A stretch of DNA of 64,000 bases, taken from assembly GCA_964469155.1 (NCBI GenBank), contig CAYXXU010000012.1, positions 1 through 64,000 of the forward strand. Direction: 5' to 3'. Shown one piece after another: positions 1 through 9,705 of this stretch; the stretch's first letter is position 1; each line of letters starts with the position of its first letter. The notes beneath the pieces are model-generated. The model worked only from the letters and a program-made list of their open reading frames with translations, made no database searches and was not told the DNA's origin. This DNA comes from CAIWKO01 sp964469155. GTDB taxonomy: Bacteria; Bacteroidota; Bacteroidia; Bacteroidales; CAIWKO01. Made by a program: the position numbers and the translations under genes.

Positions 1-1364
1 CCCTAAGTCAAACGGGCGGATCTTTAGGAACCAATGCCTATTGGCAATGGTATAGAGACCCCTTATATATAAATACTGTCGGAGGGCCATTAACATCTGC
101 TGATGCCAGCCTGATGATTACTCCGACGGGTACCTTCACCTATTATGTCAGGGGCGAAGGAACGGCCTTTCCATGCATAAGTGATACAGGAGACAATTCT
201 AAAAATGTAACGGTTACCATTAATGAACAACCCTCGGCGGGAACATTGACCAAATATCCCTCTGTTGCAGTAATTTGCGAAGGACAGGATGTTTCGGCAT
301 TGGCTACTCCCGGCACCGGTGGGGCAGGTACGATTACTGATTTTCTCGAATTCAGATTGGACGGAGGTAATTGGAATCCTTATATTTCAGGTGCCAATAT
401 TAACACCAATGGACATAGCTCGGTTGATATCAGAACCTACCGGACATCCTCAGTGAATGGCTGTAATAATTCGACGATTGCTGAGACAGGTTGGATCACA
501 GCCAGGCCTGCGGCTCTGAATGCAACCAATATCACCACCAATTCCGCTGATCTAAGTTGGACAGACTTGAATGGATCGGTTTGGAACATTGAATATGGTC
601 TTCAGGGTTATACACAAGGTACTGGAACGCAGATTAGCGGGATACCAGTCCAATCCTATAACCTGACGGGTTTAATTGTCGGGACAGGTTATTCTTATTA
701 TGTTCAAACGGCATGTGGAGGACAAAACAGTGATTGGGTCGGACCATTTAACTTTATTACGAGTGATGGTCAAAATAAAGCCCTGCAAATTAAATTATTT
801 CTGGAAGGTTTGTATGCAAATAATGGCCTGATGAATCAAGCCCAGGGAATATCAGGCCCTCAGTTTGGAGCCGGAATAGCAGATAAAATTACTGTTGAGT
901 TACACAATGCAATATTCCCTTATGATGTTGCTTATATATACAGTAATGCGAACATATTTACTGACGGGACAATTTTAATCAATTCTATTCCTGTTGCTAT
1001 GTCCGGGTCATTTTATCTGGTTATAAAACACCGCAACAGCATTGAAACCTGGAGCAGTGATGTGGTTGATTTTAGCGGCCTGGGTCCTTTTAGTTACGAT
1101 TTCTCTACGGCTGCTTCCCGGGCATATGGCAACAATATGAGGCTGATGCCGGGTAATGTTTATGCAATCTACGCGGGTGATGCTACTCAGGATGGGATGG
1201 TCGACGGATCGGATATGGCAGCTATTGACAATGGTAGTCAGCCACCTATACTGCATGGCTATTATTCTGAAGATATCAATGGAGACGGAATAGTGGATGG
1301 CTCTGACATGTCCATTATTGACAATAATTCAGCGCCACCACCCGTCGCGGTTCACAGGCCCTGA
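1..1364 (+). CDS. Secreted modular protein with C-terminal dockerin-like module (5' partial)
   Basis: The frame is open from base 3, so the gene begins before the window; about 453 residues are visible. The N-terminal part carries an Ig/PKD-like pattern (GSLGTNAYWQWY), typical of Bacteroidota surface adhesins. A fibronectin type III-like domain follows at about nt 510-765 (ADLSWTDL to NFIT). The last 200 residues (nt about 775-1364) form a module that starts LQIKLFLEGLY and ends with two calcium-loop motifs, DATQDGMVDGSDM and DINGDGIVDGSDM, which match the DxNxDGxVDxxD dockerin/EF-hand pattern. The protein stops at VHRP with no canonical T9SS type-A tail. The next gene has the same C-terminal module. 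Inference: extracellular protein whose C-terminus has a sorting or docking role. The N-terminus and signal peptide are outside the window. Confidence 0.85.
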   Translation, partial: LSQTGGSLGTNAYWQWYRDPLYINTVGGPLTSADASLMITPTGTFTYYVRGEGTAFPCISDTGDNSKNVTVTINEQPSAGTLTKYPSVAVICEGQDVSALATPGTGGAGTITDFLEFRLDGGNWNPYISGANINTNGHSSVDIRTYRTSSVNGCNNSTIAETGWITARPAALNATNITTNSADLSWTDLNGSVWNIEYGLQGYTQGTGTQISGIPVQSYNLTGLIVGTGYSYYVQTACGGQNSDWVGPFNFITSDGQNKALQIKLFLEGLYANNGLMNQAQGISGPQFGAGIADKITVELHNAIFPYDVAYIYSNANIFTDGTILINSIPVAMSGSFYLVIKHRNSIETWSSDVVDFSGLGPFSYDFSTAASRAYGNNMRLMPGNVYAIYAGDATQDGMVDGSDMAAIDNGSQPPILHGYYSEDINGDGIVDGSDMSIIDNNSAPPPVAVHRP

Positions 1365-1390
1365 TTTAACATGATGAGTGTCTTTATGAA

Positions 1391-1430
1391 TAAAGGAGAG
1401 AGTTCAATAGAATTCTCTCCTTTATTTTTA
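1391..1430 (+). terminator. Rho-independent terminator
   Basis: Inverted repeat TAAAGGAGAGAGTT (1391-1404) and AATTCTCTCCTTTA (1411-1424), with a single G-T pair, a 6-nt loop and a trailing T-rich run. It lies 26 bp after the stop of the first gene and separates it from the next promoter. Confidence 0.85.
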
Positions 1431-1535
1431 ATGCAAAAATTTGCTAAAAAAAGAAATGAAATCTGCCCTATGAATTTCAAGAATAAAAAATCTAAAAAAC
1501 AATGTTAATTTCACCACTTTGAATTTAGAATGTAT

Positions 1536-1543
1536 TATCTTTG
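1536..1543 (+). promoter_or_regulatory. Putative Bacteroidota promoter -7 box
   Basis: TATCTTTG fits the Bacteroidota primary-sigma -7 consensus TAnnTTTG. It lies after the terminator of the previous gene and about 92 bp before the ATG at 1636. No well-spaced TTG -33 element is clear (a TTTG ends at 1521, a short 14-nt spacing). The assignment is motif-based only. Confidence 0.45.
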
Positions 1544-1635
1544 AAAAAAATTATCGATAAAAATACCCTGATTTAAGAAAGATACTTATTTGTAACAATT
1601 TGCATCATTAAGAACCTAATTAAAATATTATTATC

Positions 1636-4600
1636 ATGAAAAAGAAATTTACATCAAAAGCCCGCTATTTTGGGCTAAAGTTAACAATCGTCCTGTTTAC
1701 CTTATTGCTTATTGGCGGACAGGGATGGGGACAATCATTATTGGTTGAGAATTTTGATTATACTATCGGGTCAGTTATAACGGCAACAGCTACACCGGAT
1801 CCGATCACGGGATGGCAAGCACACAGTGGCAATAACACTGCAAATATTGATGTAACTTCTGGCCTGACCTTTTCAGGTTATGCTGGTAGTGGAGTTGGAG
1901 GGGCTGCAAATCTTGATGCTACCGGACAAGATATTAACAAGCCATTTGCTGCACAAACAACCGGAGTTGTTTATGTTGCCTCTATTATTAAAATTGATGC
2001 CAATACTACCGCGGGTTATTTTTTTCATTTAGGACCCAATGTAATTGGAACCACTTTCTTTAGCCGCATTTGGGTTAATGGAACGGCTAATGGAATAAAT
2101 ATTACAACCGGCAATACAGCTCCTGCTTCCTATTTACCAATAACTACTGGAACTCCATTCCTACTGGTATTGAAACATGATTTTGTGTCGAACACGACTA
2201 AGATGTACATATTAAATTCATTTTCTGCTACTGAACCGGTAGCGGCGGATGCAACGATTACAGAGACAATGACAGAAATTGGAAGTGTGGCATTAAGGCA
2301 ATACAATGCTTCACAACGAGTGATTGTTGATGGAATAAGGGTTGGAAATACCTGGGCCGATGCTGTGGCCCCCTCTACCTCAAATGCGACAGCTACCCCC
2401 ACTTTGAGTCCATCCGGAGGCAATTTCTTTTCTATACAAAATGTTGTAATTTCCTGTACTACTGTGGGATCAACAATTTATTACACCACTGACGGAACAG
2501 ATCCAAGTACTACCAATGGAACAGAATATACTATTCCCATACAGGTATCAACAACCACAACGATAAAGGCCAGAGCCTATGCAACGGGTTATGATCCAAG
2601 TTCCATTGCAACCTCTGTGTACACTTTCCCAACCATAAACGATGTTGCTAATATTGCTGCTCTGAGGGCAGGTTTAACTGATGGAACCGTTTACAGACTG
2701 ACAGGTGAAGCTATACTAACATACAAATCGGCGAACAACAATGTCAAATATATTCAGGATGGTACTGGGGCCATAATGATATTTGATGCTGCAGGTAAAA
2801 TAACTACCGCATACAATCAAAATGAAGGTATTACCGGAATAATGGGTACTTTGACATTATACAACAATATGCTTGAATTTGTTCCGGTTCTTGATCCCGG
2901 TGCAGCTACATCGACCGGAAACACAGTTACTCCGGTAACCGTTACGCTTGCCAATTTGACAACAGCTTACCAGGCCATGTTGGTGAAAGTGGTTAATACT
3001 ACAATTTCCGGAACCGGCAATTTTGCGGCAAGCACTAATTATACAATAACGGATCCGGGTAGTTCCGGTGTGCTGCGGACAGCATATACCGATCTGAATT
3101 ATATTGGGCAACCTATACCCCTAATACCACAAGACATTACCGGTGTGGTGTTGCAATTTAACACTACCATGCAATTAGTTCCGCGAAATCAAAATGATTT
3201 TGCAGATTATGTGCCTTTAGTTCCCACAATTTATAGCTCACCATCAGCATTATCGGGATTTTCTTATGTTTTTGGCAATGGCCCTTCAAACGAAGATAGT
3301 TTTATTGCTAGCGGATCAAATCTTTCTGCCGATATTTCTATTACTCTTCCTACTATTACTGACTATGAAATTTCTACAGGCAACGGGGCCAGTTTTGTGG
3401 CTACTAACCCTATAGTTCTTACCCAGTCAGGCGGAATCGTTAATGCCACCACTATCAATGTCCGTTTGAAGGCCGGATTAACTGTGGGTAGTTATAATGG
3501 AGAAGTGATAACTATTTCTTCTACTGGTGCTGCAGATCAAACGGTTACCTGCAGCGGTGATGTTATATTGGAAACGCCAATTGCAACAACTGCTACAGAT
3601 GTAACCTCCTCTGGATTTACTGCACATTGGAATTCGGTTCCGGGTGCTACCGGTTATTATATTGATGTATATCACAGTGGTAGCAGTCTTAATGCCACTG
3701 AACTTTTGATATCGGAGTATGTAGAGGGGTTAAGCAGTGAAAAATATGTTGAGGTTTTTAATGGCACCACTGCTCCCATTGATTTATCAGATTACAAACT
3801 ACAGCTTTTTACTAACGGTTCTGCTACTGCCTCACAGGATATTGCTTTAACAGGCTCACTTGCAAGTGGAGAAACCATAGTTTATAAAAATTCATCTGCC
3901 ACTTTATATCCTGCCGGAATCAATAATGGAGCAGTCAATTTTAACGGAGATGATGCCCTGGCATTATATAAAATTTCAACCTTAAATTATGTCGATATTT
4001 TCGGGAGAATTGGTGATGATCCTGGCACGGCATGGACATCTGCTTCAAATACTACTCTTGACAAAACATTAAGAAGAAAGTCGAATGTGACTTCAGGTAT
4101 TACAATCAGTCCGACAGGTACAGGACCAACTGCTTTTACTACTCTGGAAACAGAATGGGATCAATTTGATGTTAACACTGTTGCCGGACTCGGCACTCAC
4201 ACATTAGGTACTGGAATTATTTATGATCTTACCGATCAATCGGTCGGCAATGTAACCGCTTATCCTGTCGGGAGTTTATCCTCAAATACTACCTATTATT
4301 ACGTGGTAAGGGCCTCTGCCGGAACTACCACCAGTCCTAATTCCAATGTTATTGATGTTACTACCCTCGTCGGCTTGTCGGCACCTGTGGTGTCATCACC
4401 AACGGCAACCTCTGTTACAGTAAATTCTTCCATATTGGGTGGCGATATTACCTCCGACGGAGGTAGCGCTATTACCGAAAGGGGAACGGTTTGGAACACC
4501 ATACCTGGAGTAACCATATCTGATAATATGCTGGCTGAAGGCGGTACATCGACAGGTGTTTTTTCACACCTGAGAACAAGTTTGCCCTCCGGAACGGAGA

Positions 4601-6195
4601 TTTTCTATCGTGCTTATGCTACTAATGCCATAGGCACTACTTTGTCGGAAGAATCAAGTTTCTTCACCCTTGCTCCAGAACCAAGCAACCATGCCACCAA
4701 TTTTACGGCAGGAACAGCAACTGCTGCAAGTATTCCTCTTACCTGGACCGACGCAACGGGAACCGTTTTGCCCGCAGCTTATCTGATCAAAGGCAGCGCG
4801 GTCAGTTATGCAGATATTGCCGCACCGGTTGACGGAACCCCGGAAGCCAATGCCACTCTGGTACAGAATGTAAATTACGGCCAGGAAATATATACTTTCA
4901 CCGGCCTAAATCCCGAAACACAGTATTTCTTCAGAATATTCCCTTATACCAATTCGGGTGCTGCCATTGATTACAAAACCGACGGTACGGTGCCCGAAGC
5001 TACTGCTACCACTGAGGCGGTAATATTACCTCTGGCTGCCTGGACCTTTGATGCCACCCCTTCAGCACCTAATACTCCTAATGCAGTGGCAGCCAATTAC
5101 GGAACCCTCTCAGGCACTGCCATGCTTTACGCAGATGGCACCAATGGCTCTTCATCTTGGATAACAGCAACGACCGGAAATGAGCTTACTGCTTTTGGAG
5201 GAACCACAACCAACGATCCGAGGGAGCCTGCAATTTCAGGAAATGCTTATACGGTTGTGGGAGGCACTGCCACTTCGGCAAACGGAAAAAGTATGGTCAT
5301 CAAGTTTTCAATGACCGGATATGAAAATCCAGTATTAACTTATGCTACCAGGTATTCCAGTAGCTCCGGTTTTACATCTCAAATATGGGCCTACAGCACT
5401 GACGGTACAAATTTTACTGATTTCGGATCAAATCTTGCTCCCACAAGTACTACTTTTGCTGTTAAATCGTTGGATCTTAGCACTGTGGATGCTCTTGATC
5501 TGGCCGCAACCGTTTATTTAAGAGTTACTTTTGATGGTGCAACTGGTGCCACAGCGAACAACCGTCTTGACAATATTGTACTTCGTGCTACCGAAGCTCC
5601 TCAAACCAAGACACTGAATGCAAAGTTGTTTTTGGAAGGTTTGTACGATGCAGGAACCGGATTGATGAGACAGGCACAAGGATTAACCGGGCCTCAGTTT
5701 GGTACCGGTATTGCCGATCAGGTTTCGATAGAACTTCACAATGCCACTACCCCTTTTGATGTAGTGTATACTTTTAACAATATTGACGTTAACACTGACG
5801 GAACGCTCTCGATCACCACGCTGCCGGGTACAATAACCGGATCATATTATATAGTGGTAAAACATCATAATAGTATTGAAACCTGGAGTGGTGTGCCGGT
5901 TGACTTTGGAGTGGTTAGCCCGCTGTCTTATGATTTTACCACTGCGGCTTCGCAGGCCTATGGCAATAATCTGAAGTTAATGGGTTCGATCTATGCGATC
6001 TGGGGTGCCGATGCATTTCCGGATGGCATTGTAGATGGTTCGGATATGCTGTTGATTGATAATGCAAGTAAACCTCCGGCCCTTCAGGGATATAATGTTG
6101 AGGATGTCAATGGTGATGGCATTGTGGATGGTTCGGATATGCTGATGATTGATAATAATTCAAAGCCACCGGCCGCACAGGTTCAAAGGCCCTGA
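1636..6195 (+). CDS. Large secreted multidomain protein (chitobiase-C, lamin-tail, FN3, dockerin-like C-terminus)
   Basis: 1519 residues. A signal peptide of about 33 residues ends GGQGWGQ, almost the same as in the 19504 gene. After a jelly-roll-like N-terminal domain, residues about 252-332 look like a chitobiase/beta-hexosaminidase C-terminal domain (STIYYTTDGTDPS). A beta-rich OB-like stretch follows (about 335-530), then a lamin-tail domain at about 689-825 (LLISEYVEG, YVEVFNG). FN3-like repeats and a second jelly-roll-like domain come next. The last 195 residues (from about 1324) repeat the preceding gene's C-terminal module, with calcium loops near 1459 (DAFPDGIVDGSD) and 1491 (DVNGDGIVDGSD), ending VQRP. 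There is no canonical T9SS tail. Lamin-tail and chitobiase-C modules usually accompany extracellular nucleases, proteases or glycan-binding proteins, but I see no catalytic domain. Likely an exported adhesin or matrix protein. Confidence 0.85.
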   Translation: MKKKFTSKARYFGLKLTIVLFTLLLIGGQGWGQSLLVENFDYTIGSVITATATPDPITGWQAHSGNNTANIDVTSGLTFSGYAGSGVGGAANLDATGQDINKPFAAQTTGVVYVASIIKIDANTTAGYFFHLGPNVIGTTFFSRIWVNGTANGINITTGNTAPASYLPITTGTPFLLVLKHDFVSNTTKMYILNSFSATEPVAADATITETMTEIGSVALRQYNASQRVIVDGIRVGNTWADAVAPSTSNATATPTLSPSGGNFFSIQNVVISCTTVGSTIYYTTDGTDPSTTNGTEYTIPIQVSTTTTIKARAYATGYDPSSIATSVYTFPTINDVANIAALRAGLTDGTVYRLTGEAILTYKSANNNVKYIQDGTGAIMIFDAAGKITTAYNQNEGITGIMGTLTLYNNMLEFVPVLDPGAATSTGNTVTPVTVTLANLTTAYQAMLVKVVNTTISGTGNFAASTNYTITDPGSSGVLRTAYTDLNYIGQPIPLIPQDITGVVLQFNTTMQLVPRNQNDFADYVPLVPTIYSSPSALSGFSYVFGNGPSNEDSFIASGSNLSADISITLPTITDYEISTGNGASFVATNPIVLTQSGGIVNATTINVRLKAGLTVGSYNGEVITISSTGAADQTVTCSGDVILETPIATTATDVTSSGFTAHWNSVPGATGYYIDVYHSGSSLNATELLISEYVEGLSSEKYVEVFNGTTAPIDLSDYKLQLFTNGSATASQDIALTGSLASGETIVYKNSSATLYPAGINNGAVNFNGDDALALYKISTLNYVDIFGRIGDDPGTAWTSASNTTLDKTLRRKSNVTSGITISPTGTGPTAFTTLETEWDQFDVNTVAGLGTHTLGTGIIYDLTDQSVGNVTAYPVGSLSSNTTYYYVVRASAGTTTSPNSNVIDVTTLVGLSAPVVSSPTATSVTVNSSILGGDITSDGGSAITERGTVWNTIPGVTISDNMLAEGGTSTGVFSHLRTSLPSGTEIFYRAYATNAIGTTLSEESSFFTLAPEPSNHATNFTAGTATAASIPLTWTDATGTVLPAAYLIKGSAVSYADIAAPVDGTPEANATLVQNVNYGQEIYTFTGLNPETQYFFRIFPYTNSGAAIDYKTDGTVPEATATTEAVILPLAAWTFDATPSAPNTPNAVAANYGTLSGTAMLYADGTNGSSSWITATTGNELTAFGGTTTNDPREPAISGNAYTVVGGTATSANGKSMVIKFSMTGYENPVLTYATRYSSSSGFTSQIWAYSTDGTNFTDFGSNLAPTSTTFAVKSLDLSTVDALDLAATVYLRVTFDGATGATANNRLDNIVLRATEAPQTKTLNAKLFLEGLYDAGTGLMRQAQGLTGPQFGTGIADQVSIELHNATTPFDVVYTFNNIDVNTDGTLSITTLPGTITGSYYIVVKHHNSIETWSGVPVDFGVVSPLSYDFTTAASQAYGNNLKLMGSIYAIWGADAFPDGIVDGSDMLLIDNASKPPALQGYNVEDVNGDGIVDGSDMLMIDNNSKPPAAQVQRP

Positions 6196-6211
6196 ACTGA
6201 ATAATTTTTCG

Positions 6212-6219
6212 TAAATTTG
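6212..6219 (+). promoter_or_regulatory. Putative Bacteroidota promoter -7 box
   Basis: TAAATTTG matches TAnnTTTG just after the stop of the 1636 gene and about 123 bp before the ATG at 6343. It would leave a leader of about 115 nt. No clear -33 TTG was found and no terminator separates the two genes here. Confidence 0.35.
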
Positions 6220-6342
6220 CAAAATGAAGATATTACTAACCACATCTTTTTAATTTTAAAAAAATTATTTAAGAATCATTAGAAATTCAAATACAAAGTA
6301 TCCTAAAGAAAACAAATAGTAATAAGTTTAAACTTAATAATC

Positions 6343-8850
6343 ATGAAAAAACAAAAACAATTAATTAAATTGATCGCTACTGCCTTTATGCTGGTCATGA
6401 GCATCAGTGTGTGGGCTCAGACTCCCACGTACAATTGTCGGATTGCAAATGCTGAGCAGGTTTCCTGCAATGTTTACGAATTCGATGTGCAGATGCAACG
6501 CACTGGTGGGACAGCTTTTAGAATGGCCATGTTCCAGTTGGGTATCAATATTAACCCGGCCATTATTCCGGTAGGGGGTATTGTAAATGTAACTCCGATT
6601 CCGGGTAGTTCCACAATTTCTAATCCCGCACAAATACCGGCGGCCGACAGGTTTGCATTTTTGCCTGCCTCAAATCTTATTCAGGTTACTCCTGTATCTC
6701 CTCCGGGTTATGCTACAGCATCCATTATACAATTTTCAATTCAGCCACCCAACTGGACTACCTTGTTTCGGTTGCGGGTGGCATGTTCATTACCCTGGGT
6801 TGGTGGATTGCAAACCAATCCGGTTTGGAGTTTTTCTTTAGCCACTGGATACCAAACTAAGATATTTGCTTATAACCTTACTTATCCATATGATAATACA
6901 GACATAACGGTGCAGACATCGCATACTGTTGCGACTAATGGGAATCCTACCTTATCCAATATCGGAGTTGATCCTACAGCCCAAACCGTTACTTCAGATA
7001 TGACCAATGTTTGCCAACTTCCCGGCAATGGGGCCACTATTTCCCTGGCAAGTACCCAGGCCGGATATACTTATTATCTTTATGTGGACGGTGTTGCTGT
7101 TTCAGGAAATAGCGGCGTGGTTTTCGGTACAGGCTCGGCCGCTTCTTTTACTCATTTGGTTCCCTCTGGGGTGGTTTCGGTGAAGAGCCCTTCGTGCAGT
7201 GGTGTACTTGATATGCTTAATACCATAACCCTCACCCCGGTTACACCTCTGAATGCCAGTGTTTCTATTGCGGCTAATCCCGGCAATGTTGTCATTCCGG
7301 GCACTTCGGTAACCTATACGGCCACCCCGGTAAATGGAGGTACGACTCCTGTGTACCAATGGTACGTAAATAGCGTTCCGGATCTTGTCAACGGACTGAC
7401 CGAGACCTACATCTATACTCCGGCTGATGGCGACCAGGTATATTGTGAATTATATTCTTCCGAACCCTGTTTTACACCTGCAGTAGCCACTTCTTCTACC
7501 ATTACTATGATTGTAGCTTTTCCGCCGACACCTTATGCGCTGACCGGGGCAACCTCATATTGCCAGGGATCGGGCGGTGTTGTGGTAGGTCTGGCAAATT
7601 CGGAAGTGGGGGTTACCTATACCCTGTATAAAAATACTGTAGCCCAAACACCTACTGTGGCCGGAACAGGTTCGGCCATCAGTTTTGGCAACCAGCTTTT
7701 CGGAACCTATACCGTTAGCGGAACCAACCCGGGAGGCACTACCGTGATGACAGGTAGCCTGGTTATTACCGAAACACCGACAGTTCCTGTGAGCGTGGCT
7801 TTGGGCGTCGACCTGAACAACCTGTGTACACCGGTTCCGGTTTTATTTACGGCTACTCCCACCAATGGAGGAACACCCACCTATCAATGGTATCTGAACG
7901 GAGCCCCTACCGGAAGCAATCAGCCGACCTACAGCTATACCCCCGCCAACGGCGACCAGGTGTATGTGATGATGACATCCGATGTGGTTTGCCCAACAGG
8001 AAACCCCGCCACTTCATCAACCATTACCATGGCAATTCTGCCTACCTTACCGGCCAGCGTGAGCGTGGGTGCCAGTCAGAATAATATTTGTGACGGTGTC
8101 AGCGTTAATTTTACGGCTAATCCTACCAATGGCGGCGCCACTCCTTCCTATCAGTGGTATGTAAACGCTGCCCCGGTGGGAACCAACCAGGCAACTTATT
8201 CTTATGCTCCGGCCAACGGCGACCAGGTGTATGTGGTGATGACCTCCGCTTACCCCTGTGTTACAGGAAACCCTGCCACTTCTACCACCACTACCATGAT
8301 AGTGAATCCTTTGGCCCCGGTAAGTGTTTCGGCTGCACCCGATCAGAATAATATCTGTGCCGGAACCACCGTAACCTTTACGGCTACTCCGGTAAATGGC
8401 GGTACACCTTCCTATCAGTGGTATAAAAACAGTTTGCCGGTAGGAAGCAATCAGCCTACCTATGCTTTCGTGCCTGCAAATCTCGACCAGGTATCGGTCG
8501 TGATGACCTCTTCGCTCGCTTGTGTTTCGGGCAATCCGGCTACCTCAGGCAGCACTGCTATGATTGTCGACCCATGTACCGGCATCGAAAGCAATCTGCT
8601 GGATGTTTCATCCTTATACGTTTATCCCAACCCTTCCAGCGATAAGCTGTATGTGAACTTCAACGAGCTGGCTGCCGTACCTCAATCCATGAAGGTATTC
8701 AATGCTATGGGGCAGCTTTGTTTCGAAACCCAAATGCCCTTACAGGTAAATGTAAGCGGAATTGATGTGGCCCGCATGAGCCCGGGAACCTATACCCTGC
8801 AGATAGTGTTTGAAAACGGAACCGTCAACAAACCTTTTGTAGTGAATTAG
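6343..8850 (+). CDS. T9SS-secreted protein with tandem Ig-like repeats
   Basis: 835 residues. A signal peptide (about 1-26, ending SVWAQ) is followed by a beta-sandwich domain (about 27-200) with the look of a cohesin/carbohydrate-binding-like fold (YEFDVQMQRTGG, QLGININPAI); this fold call is tentative. Four Ig-like units of about 88 residues share the pattern TPxNGGTPxYQWYxN then GDQVYVxMTS (nt about 7255-7515, 7783-8040, 8044-8310, 8311-8577). A different Ig-like domain (SYCQGSGGVVVGL), also present in the 10543 and 19504 proteins, sits between the first and second. The C-terminus (from about residue 759) is a canonical T9SS type-A tail: VYPNPSSDKLYVNF, then GTYTLQIVFENG. The protein is expected to cross the outer membrane by T9SS and be anchored or released there. 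It has its own terminator downstream. Confidence 0.9.
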   Translation: MKKQKQLIKLIATAFMLVMSISVWAQTPTYNCRIANAEQVSCNVYEFDVQMQRTGGTAFRMAMFQLGININPAIIPVGGIVNVTPIPGSSTISNPAQIPAADRFAFLPASNLIQVTPVSPPGYATASIIQFSIQPPNWTTLFRLRVACSLPWVGGLQTNPVWSFSLATGYQTKIFAYNLTYPYDNTDITVQTSHTVATNGNPTLSNIGVDPTAQTVTSDMTNVCQLPGNGATISLASTQAGYTYYLYVDGVAVSGNSGVVFGTGSAASFTHLVPSGVVSVKSPSCSGVLDMLNTITLTPVTPLNASVSIAANPGNVVIPGTSVTYTATPVNGGTTPVYQWYVNSVPDLVNGLTETYIYTPADGDQVYCELYSSEPCFTPAVATSSTITMIVAFPPTPYALTGATSYCQGSGGVVVGLANSEVGVTYTLYKNTVAQTPTVAGTGSAISFGNQLFGTYTVSGTNPGGTTVMTGSLVITETPTVPVSVALGVDLNNLCTPVPVLFTATPTNGGTPTYQWYLNGAPTGSNQPTYSYTPANGDQVYVMMTSDVVCPTGNPATSSTITMAILPTLPASVSVGASQNNICDGVSVNFTANPTNGGATPSYQWYVNAAPVGTNQATYSYAPANGDQVYVVMTSAYPCVTGNPATSTTTTMIVNPLAPVSVSAAPDQNNICAGTTVTFTATPVNGGTPSYQWYKNSLPVGSNQPTYAFVPANLDQVSVVMTSSLACVSGNPATSGSTAMIVDPCTGIESNLLDVSSLYVYPNPSSDKLYVNFNELAAVPQSMKVFNAMGQLCFETQMPLQVNVSGIDVARMSPGTYTLQIVFENGTVNKPFVVN
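7255..8577 (+). repeat. Intragenic Ig-like domain repeats (4 units of about 265 bp)
   Basis: Four in-frame units of about 260-267 bp encode near-identical Ig-like domains, each with a YQWY core and a GDQV or LDQV strand. The last three are contiguous; one different Ig-like domain interrupts units 1 and 2. Units 2-4 also share nucleotide runs such as gaccaggtgtatgtg, which suggests amplification by unequal recombination. Confidence 0.75.
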
Positions 8851-8903
8851 TATTGTGTTAGTGATAGCCTCACTCAAAGTGAGACGTTCACTTTTATAAA
8901 TAA

Positions 8904-8934
8904 AAAGACCGGCTGCTGAGGCCGGTCTTTTTTT
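8904..8934 (+). terminator. Rho-independent terminator
   Basis: Perfect 10-bp stem AAAGACCGGC (8904-8913) and GCCGGTCTTT (8921-8930), 7-nt loop, and a run of seven T (8928-8934). It terminates the 6343 gene and, being A-flanked, may also act on the converging 9001-9624 gene. Confidence 0.9.
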
Positions 8935-9000
8935 GTAAAAATCCTAAATTTTTTCAAACTCTTATGCACATTAAATTGGATGTATAATTGGTATTAGTTG

Positions 9001-9624
9001 TTACCTAACTTTACTGGCCGTTATACTAGGAGCGCTGGCGCCATTGGTATTGGTGGCCTTTACACGGAAATAATGGCGACGACCATTCTCCAATCCTGTA
9101 ATGGTTGTACTGGATTTGGTGGAGGTTTTTACATGTGTCCAACCGCCTATGCCCGAAGCTTCGGTAGTCATTTCAATATCATAGCTGGCGGCGCCCTCCA
9201 CTTTATCCCATTGCAAGTCTATATCGGTTTCGATATCACTCAGCGTTGCAGACAAATTTTCAGGTGCCGGCAATAAATCATCGCTATAAACTCCATCGGC
9301 CTTTGGTGTGAAACCTGCGCTAATAATCTTAGCTTCATCGCCATTGCTGGTGTTCTCAACATAATTGGCCGATTTATTCATTACTTCATCAAATTCAGCC
9401 TCTTTTTGGTTTTGGAGGGCTGTTTTTTCCTTAGCAATCTGCCGGGCCAATTCGGCCTCGTTATAACTCTGTTCCAATTCGTCGCTTATGGCGTTTATTT
9501 CTGCAACGGTAGGCGATGGGGTGGGAAAATCTGCATTGCCATCAAGTGAGGTGGCTACTTTTCTTCCAAAGGCTACTTTAAGCAGAATGGTGAGTTTTCT
9601 TAGTCCAAGTGCTATTTTTTTCAT
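9001..9624 (-). CDS. Small fibronectin type III domain protein
   Basis: 207 residues on the minus strand. Residues about 1-115 form a charged, helix-rich segment (SDELEQSYNEAELARQIAKE) that recalls small Bacteroidota FN3 proteins of about 200-220 residues. Residues about 118-207 are one FN3 domain (PAPENLSATLSD, IDLQWDKVEGAASYDIE, GLENGRRHYFRVKATN). The N-terminus is basic and lacks a convincing signal peptide, and there is no T9SS tail, so it is unlike the giant proteins around it. It converges with the 6343 gene across the terminator at 8904-8934. Function unknown; a cytoplasmic or poorly understood surface role are both possible. Confidence 0.75.
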   Translation of the reverse strand: MKKIALGLRKLTILLKVAFGRKVATSLDGNADFPTPSPTVAEINAISDELEQSYNEAELARQIAKEKTALQNQKEAEFDEVMNKSANYVENTSNGDEAKIISAGFTPKADGVYSDDLLPAPENLSATLSDIETDIDLQWDKVEGAASYDIEMTTEASGIGGWTHVKTSTKSSTTITGLENGRRHYFRVKATNTNGASAPSITASKVR

Positions 9625-9705
9625 AGTCAGTTAATTTTAAATTTCATTGATATACTGTTTAAAAATGACTTTTTCCCCTGAAATTTCCGAACTCGTATAA
9701 AGGGG

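Noticed and set aside
3..6195. Cellulosome component
   Set aside because: Only dockerin-like loops are seen; there is no glycoside hydrolase domain or scaffoldin with repeated cohesins.
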